From assembly GCA_029932755.1 (NCBI GenBank), contig JAOZPK010000019.1, forward strand, positions 1-24,015: a stretch of 24,015 nucleotides of DNA, given 5' to 3'. The stretch is from Candidatus Cloacimonadota bacterium (GTDB lineage: Bacteria; Cloacimonadota; Cloacimonadia; Cloacimonadales; TCS61). Both the position numbers and the translations under genes were made by a program. Below the pieces are notes generated by a model. The model searched no databases and was not told the DNA's origin. It saw only the letters and a program-made list of their open reading frames with translations. Every line of letters starts with the position of its first letter. The stretch's first letter is position 1. Below are positions 1 through 8,170 of this stretch, piece by piece.

Positions 1-62
1 TCAGCAGAGAGAGTCAAACACAGGAATTTCTCAACTATGCTGAAGATAGGTTAACTAACTAA
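1..62 (+). CDS. C-terminal tail of an upstream gene (partial)
   Basis: Frame 3 is open from the left edge and ends in TAA at 60-62. The stop shares its last base with the ATG of the next gene (TAATG), the usual arrangement for translationally coupled genes. The visible 19 residues are polar and acidic (ending EDRLTN), which suits a cytoplasmic C-terminus. Another frame is open to a TAA at 52-54, but only frame 3 gives the coupled junction. Nothing about function can be read; from context it is probably another member of the glycan operon. Confidence 0.45.
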   Translation, partial: SRESQTQEFLNYAEDRLTN

Positions 63-1156
63 TGGAAAGGATAAAAATAGTACATATTCAATTATTGCCA
101 CTGTTATCTGGTGTGCAAAATGTAATGTTAACAATTTTGAACTCATTGGATAAAGATAAGTATGATATCTATGTCATTTCTAAACCTGGTGGACCTTTAG
201 TTGAAAGAGTTCTGGAACTGGGTTACAACTATATTCCACTTAGGTCTTTTAAACGTAGCGTCTCTATAATGGATTTTGTAGCTTTTATAAAATTAATTAT
301 AATATTTAATAAATACAATTTTGATATTGTGCATACACATTCTTCAAAGCCTGGATTTATTGGTAGGATCGCAGCACGAATTACTGGAGTTCCCAAAATT
401 ATACATACGGTACACGGATTCCCATTTCATCCTTATCAGAAAAAAATGATTATGATTTTTTATAGATCAATGGAGAAATTCGCTGCGTTATTTGGTGATA
501 AGATTGTTTTTGTGAATAACAGTGAAAGAGAATTGGCTATAGCAGATCGTCTGGTCAAACCAGAAAAAGCAATAACTATATATAATGGAATTGAACTCCC
601 TATAATTAGCAAGAAAAAAAGAGGAAAAAGTGATAAATTCATAATTGGTAGCAGTTTAAGATTTTGGAAACAAAAAAATATTATTGAAACTGTTAACGCA
701 GCAATACAGGTTTGTAAAAAGAGCATTAATATCCAGTTCATATTTATTGGAGATGGAGAGTTATATGAAATTGCTGAGAAAATGATTACTGATTCTGGGT
801 TTGAAGATAGAATCCAATTACCCGGTTGGCAGAAAGATCCAACAGAGTGGTTGCAGAAATTTGATATATTTCTTCTTTATTCAAAATGGGAAGGATTACC
901 ACTCTCGATCTTGGAAGCTATGTCTTTTTGTTTGCCGATAGTGGCTTCCGATATAAAAGGGAATAATGAGCTAGTATCTGATGTTAACGGCATTCTTGTC
1001 CCAATTAATGACATTGACAGATTAACAGCAATTTTATTATCTCTTCCAAGTGAAAAGGAAAAGCTTAAGAAGTGGGGAACAAATTCCCGAAAATTAATAA
1101 AAGAGAAATTTAATCTTACGGATTTTAAAAGGAAATATAAAGAGATTTATGATTAG
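62..1156 (+). CDS. GT4-family glycosyltransferase (GT-B fold)
   Basis: A 364-residue retaining glycosyltransferase of family 4, which would add a sugar from a nucleotide-sugar donor to a lipid-linked glycan on the cytoplasmic face. The acceptor half carries HTHSSKPG (91-98) and HTVHGFPFHPYQ (115-126), a pattern of the CapM/WbpU-like branch of the family. The donor half has the EX7E motif, E277 to E285, in EGLPLSILE, followed by a typical PIVASDIKGNNELV segment. There is no signal peptide or clear membrane segment, so it is cytoplasmic or peripheral. The ATG overlaps the preceding stop by one base and no strong Shine-Dalgarno sequence is visible, so coupling probably drives initiation. It is upstream of the WecA-type initiating enzyme in the same operon. 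The fold and family are clear; the sugar and linkage cannot be read. Confidence 0.9.
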   Translation: MERIKIVHIQLLPLLSGVQNVMLTILNSLDKDKYDIYVISKPGGPLVERVLELGYNYIPLRSFKRSVSIMDFVAFIKLIIIFNKYNFDIVHTHSSKPGFIGRIAARITGVPKIIHTVHGFPFHPYQKKMIMIFYRSMEKFAALFGDKIVFVNNSERELAIADRLVKPEKAITIYNGIELPIISKKKRGKSDKFIIGSSLRFWKQKNIIETVNAAIQVCKKSINIQFIFIGDGELYEIAEKMITDSGFEDRIQLPGWQKDPTEWLQKFDIFLLYSKWEGLPLSILEAMSFCLPIVASDIKGNNELVSDVNGILVPINDIDRLTAILLSLPSEKEKLKKWGTNSRKLIKEKFNLTDFKRKYKEIYD

Positions 1157-1171
1157 GAAAATTAATATAAT

Positions 1172-2206
1172 ATGAGTATTTATTACATTGTAGCTTTGTT
1201 GCTTTCGTTTTTACTAACTTATCTATTTGTTCCGTTTAATATAAAGATATCAAATAAATGGAACTTAGTCGATCATCCTCAGCAAAGGAAGATACATACT
1301 GTAATTACTCCAATTGCTGGTGGTTTGTCATTCGGAATACCAATAATTCTAATTCAGCTTATAGGTTATCTTAAATTCCCTGAATTTGGTTCTCAGTTGC
1401 TATATTTATCTTTAGGCAGTTCATTGATGTTACTTTTGGGTTTTGTTGATGATAAAACAAAAATCACAGCAAATTACAAATTAATAATTCAAATAGTAAT
1501 AATTACATTTATCTATTTTTCTGATTTTAATATTCAATTATTGACCAATCCATTTGGAAAGACAATTGTATTAGGTTATTTCTCTTTCCCTGTAACAATA
1601 TTATGGTTTTTACTGGTTGTTAATGCATTTAATTTGATAGATGGCATGGATGGGCTAGCATCAGGAATAGCCTTGATCGTAGCAACAGTCTTATTAGCAG
1701 TTGGGATCTTGAAATCAAATATAATCATTATATTTTCTTCAATAACCTTAATCGGTGCGAATCTTGCTTTTCTGAGATTCAATTTTTACCCTGCAAAGAT
1801 ATTTATGGGTGATACCGGGAGTCTATTTTTAGGGTTCAATATCGCTGCGATCTCAATAATTGGAAAAGGTGAGTTTAAGGGAATTACTTCGATGACCCTT
1901 CTTGTTCCAATTATCGCTCTAGCTATTCCAATTATGGATACAGCATTTGCAATATTTCGTCGTGTAAACAAAAAGGAAAACATTTTTCAAGCCGATAAAG
2001 AACATATCCATCACAAGCTCCATGAAATCGGTTTATCACAAAAGAATATTGCCTTTATATGTTATTTTTTAACTTTATTGTTTGGGCTCATTGCTTTTGG
2101 TTTTTCATATTCATCAAAAAAGTTATTGCTCTCAATCTTATTATTTCTCTTATTTATCCTGATCATAATTGCTTATAGAATTTTCAAAAAGGAATTTAAA
2201 AAATGA
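1172..2206 (+). CDS. WecA/TagO-type polyprenyl-phosphate sugar-1-phosphate transferase
   Basis: A 344-residue multi-pass membrane protein of the MraY/WecA superfamily. Members transfer a HexNAc-1-phosphate (often GlcNAc-1-P) from UDP-sugar to undecaprenyl phosphate, the committing step of glycan assembly. Diagnostic motifs are in order: the DHPQQRKIH segment (34-42), the Asp pair in GFVDDK (D93-D94), the nucleotide/metal motif NAFNLIDGMDGLA (151-163), MGDTGS (212-217), and the His motif HIHHKL (278-283) in the last large cytoplasmic loop. About ten or eleven hydrophobic helices can be counted. HIHH rather than the MraY signature points to the WecA/TagO/RgpG side of the family, not peptidoglycan MraY. 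The gene starts 15 nt after the previous stop with an AGGAAA-like site upstream, and its TGA overlaps the next start in ATGA. It probably initiates the glycan built by its neighbours. Confidence 0.92.
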   Translation: MSIYYIVALLLSFLLTYLFVPFNIKISNKWNLVDHPQQRKIHTVITPIAGGLSFGIPIILIQLIGYLKFPEFGSQLLYLSLGSSLMLLLGFVDDKTKITANYKLIIQIVIITFIYFSDFNIQLLTNPFGKTIVLGYFSFPVTILWFLLVVNAFNLIDGMDGLASGIALIVATVLLAVGILKSNIIIIFSSITLIGANLAFLRFNFYPAKIFMGDTGSLFLGFNIAAISIIGKGEFKGITSMTLLVPIIALAIPIMDTAFAIFRRVNKKENIFQADKEHIHHKLHEIGLSQKNIAFICYFLTLLFGLIAFGFSYSSKKLLLSILLFLLFILIIIAYRIFKKEFKK

Positions 2207-4602
2207 AAAAAAATCTAATTATTATTATGATTCTGATCGCTACATGTTTATTCGCACTCAAAAACTGGAAGGTTTACACAAATACTACACATATTTTTGA
2301 TGTAATTGAAACCGGAAATGAATTGCTTATTGCAACTTGGGGGGGGCTTGTAAATTATGATCTTAATAACAATTCATTTGGGAAGACTCTTACAACTATT
2401 GATGGGTTGGATAGTAATGATATAAGAGCTCTCGATTATATAGAAGGTACAAATCAAATATTAGTTGGAACCGCTGGTAATGGGATTAATAGGATAGATG
2501 AAAGTGGTTTTCTAACCCCACTTACCGAAACATTAGGGTTACAATCGAACACTATTAGCACGATAACACACAATGATACTCTTATATTTGTTGCAACAAA
2601 ATTTGGTGTAAGCTGTTTTATAGACGATCCTGATTTTCCATTTCCACTTCTATTGAACAATTTTAATGTAGATAATGGACTCTCTGCAAACTATATCACA
2701 TCAATGCAACTAACTCCAGAAGGGAATATATTCTTTGGAAGTATTGCGGGATTGGATTACGTACATATTGATTCTATAGAAGTTTTGTCATCCTGGCATC
2801 ACCTGAATACGGATAATTCTGGTTTACCGAGTAGCAATGTAACTTCAATATCAATCTCAGGTAACAAAATTGCCATTGGAACCGATAATGGAATCTTTCT
2901 TTCCGAAAGTTTATACAATCCAAATCAAGCCACTATAATCGATGAAGGTTTCGCAATCTATCCGGTTTATGTTGATGAACAATTAAATCTGTGGTATAGT
3001 TATGGTATTTGGGATTTAGAAAGTTTGATTCTTACAGATACTATGGACATAGCTATTACAAGAATATCTGTGGATGAAGAATTAGAAACATGGGATAAGG
3101 ATGAGAATGGTTTAACTACATCCAAGGTTAAAGGATTTTATGAAATTAACGGACATATGTTAATATTTACATGGGGGGAAGGAATTTTTCTTTTTGATGG
3201 ATCAATCTGGGAGAATGCTAAAACTAATAGTATGTGTGCTAATGTTGTTACCGATATAGAAATAGACCTGAATTCTGAAATTTGGATATGCAACGGTCAT
3301 TTTGGTGATGGAATGATAAGTAAGGGTACACGAGGTGTTTCTGGATATGATGGCTCAAATTGGGTTAACTATGACATTTTAAATAGCGATCTTAATAGCG
3401 ACAATATAAATTCAATTGGAATAGATTCTTCAAATAGAAAATGGTTTGGGGCTTGGGCAACAAATAGCTCTGTTACTGGTTGGCTATCAGGGATCTCAGT
3501 ATTAGACGATTCAGCATCACCACAATGGAGTAGGATAACAGCATACTATAATAATATTTATAATAATACTATTTCTCATATTGCAAGAGATAATGAAAAT
3601 AGGATGTGGGTTTGTTCATTTGATGGCGGAGTATCTGTTCTAGATGGAAATGCAAACTTGATATCAAAATTTATTTTACCGGATGATGAATATCAAGGAG
3701 TAATACTTACTCATAATTCAGGAGAAAGAGTTTCTGTAGGATCTTATTTCAATGGACTGCGCATCTGGGAACATTCTTCGATACCTGATACACTTCATAA
3801 TTATTGGACTGTCCCACCATTTAATGATCTTTTTTCTTCTTGTAAGGTATTTGGAGTTGATTCAAAGGATAATAATGGAACTGAGGAAACTTGGATCGCC
3901 TCTTCAGCAGGTTTGTTCATGTACAATGGAGAATATTGGTATAAATATGGTTCTCATATAAAAAAGAAAGTCTGGTTCGATAACCATTGGTTTTGGAATG
4001 AAGATAATCCTGATCCCGAATATTGGTACTATGAAGGACAAGAAAGGCTTTATGGGTCTATCTCAACTTATCCTACAGCATTGTTTGTTGATCCTTTTGG
4101 CATGATCTGGATTGGAACTCAGGATGCTGGGATCACTATCTTTGATACGAGTAGAGACAAGTTTATAAATCTTACAACAGAAAATACTCCGTTAATCTCA
4201 AATACAATTACAGATTTAGCTTACGAGCCTAAAACAGGGACTTTATATATTGGAACAAATTTAGGAATGAATTCTGTGGAAATTGGTATTTCGGCTGAGA
4301 TGAACGAAGAAGCAAAGCTCTATGAAACGATTGTATATCCTAACCCATTTTATCCAGAAAGTGGTGATATTTTAAGAATTGAGAACAGAAGTGCAATCAC
4401 AATGCCTAAAGGTAATACATTTTGCAGAATTTTTGATCTGAATGGTGATCTTGTTTTGGAAATTGAAAAGGATATTTACGAACAATTTAGTTGGGATGGA
4501 TTGAATAAAACCGGTAAGAAATGTGGTTCGGGAATATATCTTTACGTAATTTCAGCACCTGGAGGGCAGACATCAAAAGGAAAGATAGCTCTTGTTAGAT
4601 AA
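2203..4602 (+). CDS. PorZ-like exported beta-propeller protein with FlgD/T9SS-like C-terminal domain
   Basis: A 799-residue exported protein. Residues 1-18 form a signal peptide (KK, hydrophobic core, LFA before the likely cleavage site; C15 is not in a good lipobox). The body is built of Reg_prop-type propeller repeats, seen as recurring GL-S-N-I phrases (GLDSNDI at 68, GLQSNTI at 112, GLSANYI at 159, GLPSSNV at 207, and later DLNSDNI and LISNTI), each followed by strands with IGT, IWIGT or MWV. The last ~93 residues (from about 707) form a FlgD-like Ig/type IX sorting domain: YPNPF, an RIFDLNGDLV strand, a WDGLN turn, and GSGIYLYVI. Length and order resemble PorZ (two propellers plus a CTD). 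The start is coupled by ATGA to the WecA-type gene. An 8-G run lies in codons 46-48. PorZ kinship is my inference; a generic secreted propeller is the alternative. Confidence 0.75.
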   Translation: MKKNLIIIMILIATCLFALKNWKVYTNTTHIFDVIETGNELLIATWGGLVNYDLNNNSFGKTLTTIDGLDSNDIRALDYIEGTNQILVGTAGNGINRIDESGFLTPLTETLGLQSNTISTITHNDTLIFVATKFGVSCFIDDPDFPFPLLLNNFNVDNGLSANYITSMQLTPEGNIFFGSIAGLDYVHIDSIEVLSSWHHLNTDNSGLPSSNVTSISISGNKIAIGTDNGIFLSESLYNPNQATIIDEGFAIYPVYVDEQLNLWYSYGIWDLESLILTDTMDIAITRISVDEELETWDKDENGLTTSKVKGFYEINGHMLIFTWGEGIFLFDGSIWENAKTNSMCANVVTDIEIDLNSEIWICNGHFGDGMISKGTRGVSGYDGSNWVNYDILNSDLNSDNINSIGIDSSNRKWFGAWATNSSVTGWLSGISVLDDSASPQWSRITAYYNNIYNNTISHIARDNENRMWVCSFDGGVSVLDGNANLISKFILPDDEYQGVILTHNSGERVSVGSYFNGLRIWEHSSIPDTLHNYWTVPPFNDLFSSCKVFGVDSKDNNGTEETWIASSAGLFMYNGEYWYKYGSHIKKKVWFDNHWFWNEDNPDPEYWYYEGQERLYGSISTYPTALFVDPFGMIWIGTQDAGITIFDTSRDKFINLTTENTPLISNTITDLAYEPKTGTLYIGTNLGMNSVEIGISAEMNEEAKLYETIVYPNPFYPESGDILRIENRSAITMPKGNTFCRIFDLNGDLVLEIEKDIYEQFSWDGLNKTGKKCGSGIYLYVISAPGGQTSKGKIALVR
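2339..2346 (+). repeat. Poly-G tract (8 G) inside the propeller gene
   Basis: Eight consecutive G residues in the early coding part of the exported propeller gene (Trp-Gly-Gly codons, residues 46-48), in otherwise AT-rich DNA. As read, the frame is intact (gene ON). A one-base slip would truncate the protein soon after its signal peptide. Tracts of this length are the usual substrate for slipped-strand phase variation in surface-protein and glycan genes. A six-G run also occurs further on in the same gene, near 3175. Confidence 0.6.
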
Positions 4603-4608
4603 TTTACA

Positions 4609-5598
4609 ATGAAAAAAAAGATATTATTTCTTTCAGCTTATAATTCATCATTTGTACGGAATGACAGGAATATCTTGGATACATTTGCAGATGTAAGTAC
4701 AATTCTAATTCCAAAAAAAAGAAATATTATAAAGATAACATCACTAGCATATAAAGTTTTTGTTGGAGTTTGCAAGAATGATATCATTTATTGTTGGTTT
4801 GCAGAGCTTCCAGCCTATATCGCAGTTTTCTTCTCCAGATTATTACATAAGAAATGTATAGTTGTGGTCGGTGGTTATGAGGTTGCAAACGTACCGCAAA
4901 TAGGATATGGTGGTATGTTGAATCCTAAGATTGTAAAGAAGGTGAAGTACATACTTCATAATACCGATATTACTCTTGCTGTTTCCAGATCAAATAAAAA
5001 AGAGATAGAGGATAACTTCATAACCAAACGATTACAACTAGTCTATAATGGTGTTCAAATAGAATCTTTCTATCCGCAAGGAAATAAGAAGAATATTGTA
5101 ATCACGATTGGGAATGTAACTAAGGAGAATTTACAGAGAAAGGGTTTAGAAACTTTTGTAAAAAGTGCTGCCTTTCTACCTGATACAAAATTCATTTTGA
5201 TTGGAAAGCATTATGATGATTCTAGTGAATATCTTAGTTCAATTGCTTCTGATAATGTTATATTTACCGGTTTTGTTAATGATGAAAAATTACTTAAATA
5301 TATGCAGAATGCAAAAGTATATGTTCAAGTTTCCGCACATGAGGGTTTTGGGATTTCATTAGCTGAAGCTATGTTGTGTGAATGTATTCCAGTAGTAACA
5401 AGCAGTGGGGCCTTACCGGAAGTTGCCGGTATTTCAGCATATTATGTGCCTTTTGATGATCCTATAAAAACGGCAAATTCCATTCAGGATGCATTAAATG
5501 AAAAAACGGGAGAACAATTCAGAAAACATATTCTTAACAATTTTTCGCTAAAAAGCAGGAAAGAGCAGCTAAAGAAAATAATTGGAGATCTAGTGTGA
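4609..5598 (+). CDS. GT4-family glycosyltransferase
   Basis: A 329-residue GT-B glycosyltransferase. The donor-binding half shows LVYNGVQIESFYP (about 144-156), VITIGNVTKENLQRKGLETF (about 164-183), an FILIGK strand (195-200), and the EX7E motif E245 to E253 in EGFGISLAEAM, followed by CIPVVTSSGALPEVAG. The N-terminal half is short (about 140 residues) with GGYEVAN (88-94) near the acceptor cleft. No signal peptide is seen; the hydrophobic patch at 66-78 is probably part of the fold or a membrane-contact face. It begins six bases after the propeller gene with no good Shine-Dalgarno sequence, and its TGA overlaps the next GTG start (GTGA), so it is translated as part of the operon. Family assignment is firm; donor and acceptor are unknown. 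Confidence 0.88.
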   Translation: MKKKILFLSAYNSSFVRNDRNILDTFADVSTILIPKKRNIIKITSLAYKVFVGVCKNDIIYCWFAELPAYIAVFFSRLLHKKCIVVVGGYEVANVPQIGYGGMLNPKIVKKVKYILHNTDITLAVSRSNKKEIEDNFITKRLQLVYNGVQIESFYPQGNKKNIVITIGNVTKENLQRKGLETFVKSAAFLPDTKFILIGKHYDDSSEYLSSIASDNVIFTGFVNDEKLLKYMQNAKVYVQVSAHEGFGISLAEAMLCECIPVVTSSGALPEVAGISAYYVPFDDPIKTANSIQDALNEKTGEQFRKHILNNFSLKSRKEQLKKIIGDLV

Positions 5599-7118
5599 AT
5601 CTGAGAATAGGAATTGATAGTTTTAAGCCTGGATGGGAAATTATTCTGAAACAGATCGGTGTAAGCTTTACTCAGCTCTCTCTCTCAGATAAAATTTCTC
5701 CTGATGAATACTCAGTTCTCATTATCACGGATCCACATGCAATAAAAGAAAATGAAGTAATTGAAAAATTTTTGAATGCAGGTGGCGCAGTGCTTTATTC
5801 TGATAGTGCAATTTTAGATGGTATTTCATTTAAAACAAAAAGAGTTCTTTCTCTTATCTCAAAAGAAAACACTCCATTCTCACAAATTGGTTTAGTTGAT
5901 ATTTACTCTGCAATTAATATCCCAAGTTCAGAAAAAATAAAAACGATCGATTCTGGGTTGAAGATTTTCTCAGTAAATAACGGAGTAAATTTAATTCTAC
6001 CTTTTAACATTAACGAACTTATCGTGAATAGTAATTCAAGAAGAAAGAAATTTTATGCAAATAGAAAGGAACTTCCATCTGAGATCGTTGCGGAAGTTTC
6101 CAAGGGGAAATTAAGGAAGATCGTGGAAATATCTCTAGAATATTTGCATCATAAAAGAGATCTGCCTTTTGTTCATTTATGGCACCAACCTTATATTGAT
6201 AAGAATTTATTTATCTTCCGAGTTGATACCGATTTTTGCTCTAAGCAAGATGCAAATGAAATGTATGAAACTTGTAAGAAAAACCATATTTCGGCAACTT
6301 GGTTTTTGGATACTGATTCAGAAGATAGGTTGAATAATTATGCATTATTTGATAATCAGGAAATGGCAATACACTGTGATAAACACTATGTTTATGATAA
6401 CACAGAAGATAATTATAACAATATACTTAAGGCTGATAAGAAATTAAAAAAATGCGAAATAAATGCAACCGGTTTTGCCGCTCCTTTTGGTGATTGGAAT
6501 TATAACCTGGATAATGCTCTACAAAAAATGAAACTTAAATATTCCTCTGAATTCACACTTGATTATGACGATCTTCCGTTCTATCCATATTGTAATAATA
6601 AATTTTCTGAGGTTCTGCAAATCCCTATACATCCAATCAGCTTGGGAAGATTACGTCGTTCTCATTTTAGTGAAAATGAAATGTTGCAATATTACATAGA
6701 TTTAATGAAATATATGGTTAAAATTAAAGAACCGGTAATTATTTATCATCATCCGCATCATAAACATTTTAATATCTTCAATAAGATCTTCCAATTTGTT
6801 GAGTCTAATAATTTTGTGAACATGAATATGGGAGAATTCAGTAATTGGTGGGAAGAAAGATACAAACTTAAACCTGAATTCCAATATGCTGATAATAGGC
6901 TTTCAGTTAAATTTGATTCTGAAAATGTATTTATAAAAATATCAACAATTGATGGATTTACAATTTCGCAGGAGAAAGATATTCAAATTGATAAGATCAC
7001 ACTGAAACCACATTTTAAATCAATTATTAAGAATGATATAAAAAGAATTCGAAAGTTTCAGTGGAGAGATCTTCTTTATGATCATGAATCGAGAAGAAGT
7101 AAAAAAAAATTTAAATAA
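5595..7118 (+). CDS. NodB-type polysaccharide deacetylase-like protein with extra N-terminal domain
   Basis: A 507-residue protein whose middle (about 205-415) resembles the NodB/polysaccharide deacetylase fold, which removes N- or O-acetyl groups from glycans. Visible motif equivalents are RVDTD (209-213) for the metal-binding/base Asp motif, IHCDKH with H260 and H264 for the H-x3-H metal pair, GFAAPFGDW (293-301) for the R-x-P-Y-like motif, and YHHPHH (384-389) for the last His motif. Residues 1-200 form a separate alpha/beta domain (VLIITDPHAI, GGAVLYSDSA) that may be a class I glutamine-amidotransferase-like or ThuA-like scaffold. About 75 C-terminal residues look like a basic beta/alpha tail. 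There is no signal peptide, unlike most peptidoglycan deacetylases, so it is probably cytoplasmic. The start is GTG, overlapping the previous stop by four bases. Motif 3 lacks the usual Arg, so activity is likely but unproven. Confidence 0.7.
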   Translation: MNLRIGIDSFKPGWEIILKQIGVSFTQLSLSDKISPDEYSVLIITDPHAIKENEVIEKFLNAGGAVLYSDSAILDGISFKTKRVLSLISKENTPFSQIGLVDIYSAINIPSSEKIKTIDSGLKIFSVNNGVNLILPFNINELIVNSNSRRKKFYANRKELPSEIVAEVSKGKLRKIVEISLEYLHHKRDLPFVHLWHQPYIDKNLFIFRVDTDFCSKQDANEMYETCKKNHISATWFLDTDSEDRLNNYALFDNQEMAIHCDKHYVYDNTEDNYNNILKADKKLKKCEINATGFAAPFGDWNYNLDNALQKMKLKYSSEFTLDYDDLPFYPYCNNKFSEVLQIPIHPISLGRLRRSHFSENEMLQYYIDLMKYMVKIKEPVIIYHHPHHKHFNIFNKIFQFVESNNFVNMNMGEFSNWWEERYKLKPEFQYADNRLSVKFDSENVFIKISTIDGFTISQEKDIQIDKITLKPHFKSIIKNDIKRIRKFQWRDLLYDHESRRSKKKFK

Positions 7119-7132
7119 TTAGGAAGAAAAAT

Positions 7133-8170
7133 ATGAGAATACATTTAGCCAGTTATCAGTCTATAATGTTAAATCGTGGTGGTCCAACGTACAAATTATT
7201 GCATACAAAGAAAGCATTGGAAGAAATTGGAGTTGATGTAAAACTTTTTGATATGTGGGATTTCAACTTAAAGCTTACCAAAGATGATCTTGTTCATATA
7301 TTTCTGGCAAATATCAGCACTTATTCTCTCGCTGCCAATCTTAAGCTTTATGGTGCGAAGTATGTAGTTAATCCCATAATTTTCAGTAATCATCCAGCTT
7401 GGAAGATCAAACTGTATCAGAATTTGGAAAAACCTTTGAACAAATTGTTTGTACGCTCTATTTCGGATTATAAGATAACAAATCTAATATGTAATAATGC
7501 AGAAAAAGTACTTCCAAATACCATTGATGAGGGCAATTTGCTTGTTAATGGCATGAATGTAGATAAAGAGAAAATGCAAGTGATCCACAATGGCGTGGAA
7601 AAACGTTTTGCGGAAGCAGATGCAAGTTTGTTCCAGAAAAAATATGGTCTGAAAGATTTCATACTTTATGTAGGGCATTTAGGACCAGATAGGAAAAATG
7701 GTAAGAATATAATAAAATCATTACGGCAGATCGATCATCCTGCAGTAATAATTGCTGATATTTTGCATAATGAAGAAGGTGCATGGTGCAGAAAAGAAAT
7801 TGAGAAAAATAATAATATTAAACTTATAGAATGGATGAATCATGATGACCCACTTTTTGCTTCTGCTTATGCAGCGTGTCATACTTTTATACTCCCAACT
7901 AAATATGAAACACCGGGAAGAGCCGCTTTGGAGGCAGGTTTGTCTGGAGCTAATATAGTGATCACACCAAAAGGTGGTACGAAAGAATATTTTGATGATA
8001 TGGCATTTTATCCTGATCCAGGCTCTGTTGACTCAATTATAAAATCCATATCAGATGCACTCAATACAACTAAAAATAGCAATCTGAGAAATCACATAAT
8101 GAAGAGATTTCTCTGGAGTATAATTGCAGAAAAAACAATACAAATGTATCAAAGTGTACTTTCAAAATGA
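7133..8170 (+). CDS. GT4-like glycosyltransferase
   Basis: A 345-residue GT-B glycosyltransferase. The linker and donor domain show IHNGVEKRF (151-159), FILYVGHLGPDRKNGKNII (about 176-194), and the EX7E motif E259 to E267 in ETPGRAALEAG, then IVITPKGGTKEYF. The N-terminal half begins with a nucleotide-fold-like stretch and NRGGPTYKLL (14-23), the glycine-rich loop common in this family. It has its own Shine-Dalgarno sequence (AGGAAG, eight bases between AGGA and the ATG), the best in the operon, so it may be translated more independently than its neighbours. Its TGA overlaps the flippase start by four bases. It is the third GT4 of the cluster, which implies at least three added sugars beyond the initiating one. 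Specificity unknown. Confidence 0.87.
   Translation: MRIHLASYQSIMLNRGGPTYKLLHTKKALEEIGVDVKLFDMWDFNLKLTKDDLVHIFLANISTYSLAANLKLYGAKYVVNPIIFSNHPAWKIKLYQNLEKPLNKLFVRSISDYKITNLICNNAEKVLPNTIDEGNLLVNGMNVDKEKMQVIHNGVEKRFAEADASLFQKKYGLKDFILYVGHLGPDRKNGKNIIKSLRQIDHPAVIIADILHNEEGAWCRKEIEKNNNIKLIEWMNHDDPLFASAYAACHTFILPTKYETPGRAALEAGLSGANIVITPKGGTKEYFDDMAFYPDPGSVDSIIKSISDALNTTKNSNLRNHIMKRFLWSIIAEKTIQMYQSVLSK

Noticed and set aside
3752..3961. A 69-residue frame inside the propeller gene
   Set aside because: A shifted frame in the same strand with no start signal; the main frame continues through with propeller repeats.
7101..7109. A run of nine A near the end of the deacetylase gene, as a slippage or frameshift site
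   Set aside because: It affects only the last few residues (KKKFK), and A runs are expected in this AT-rich DNA.
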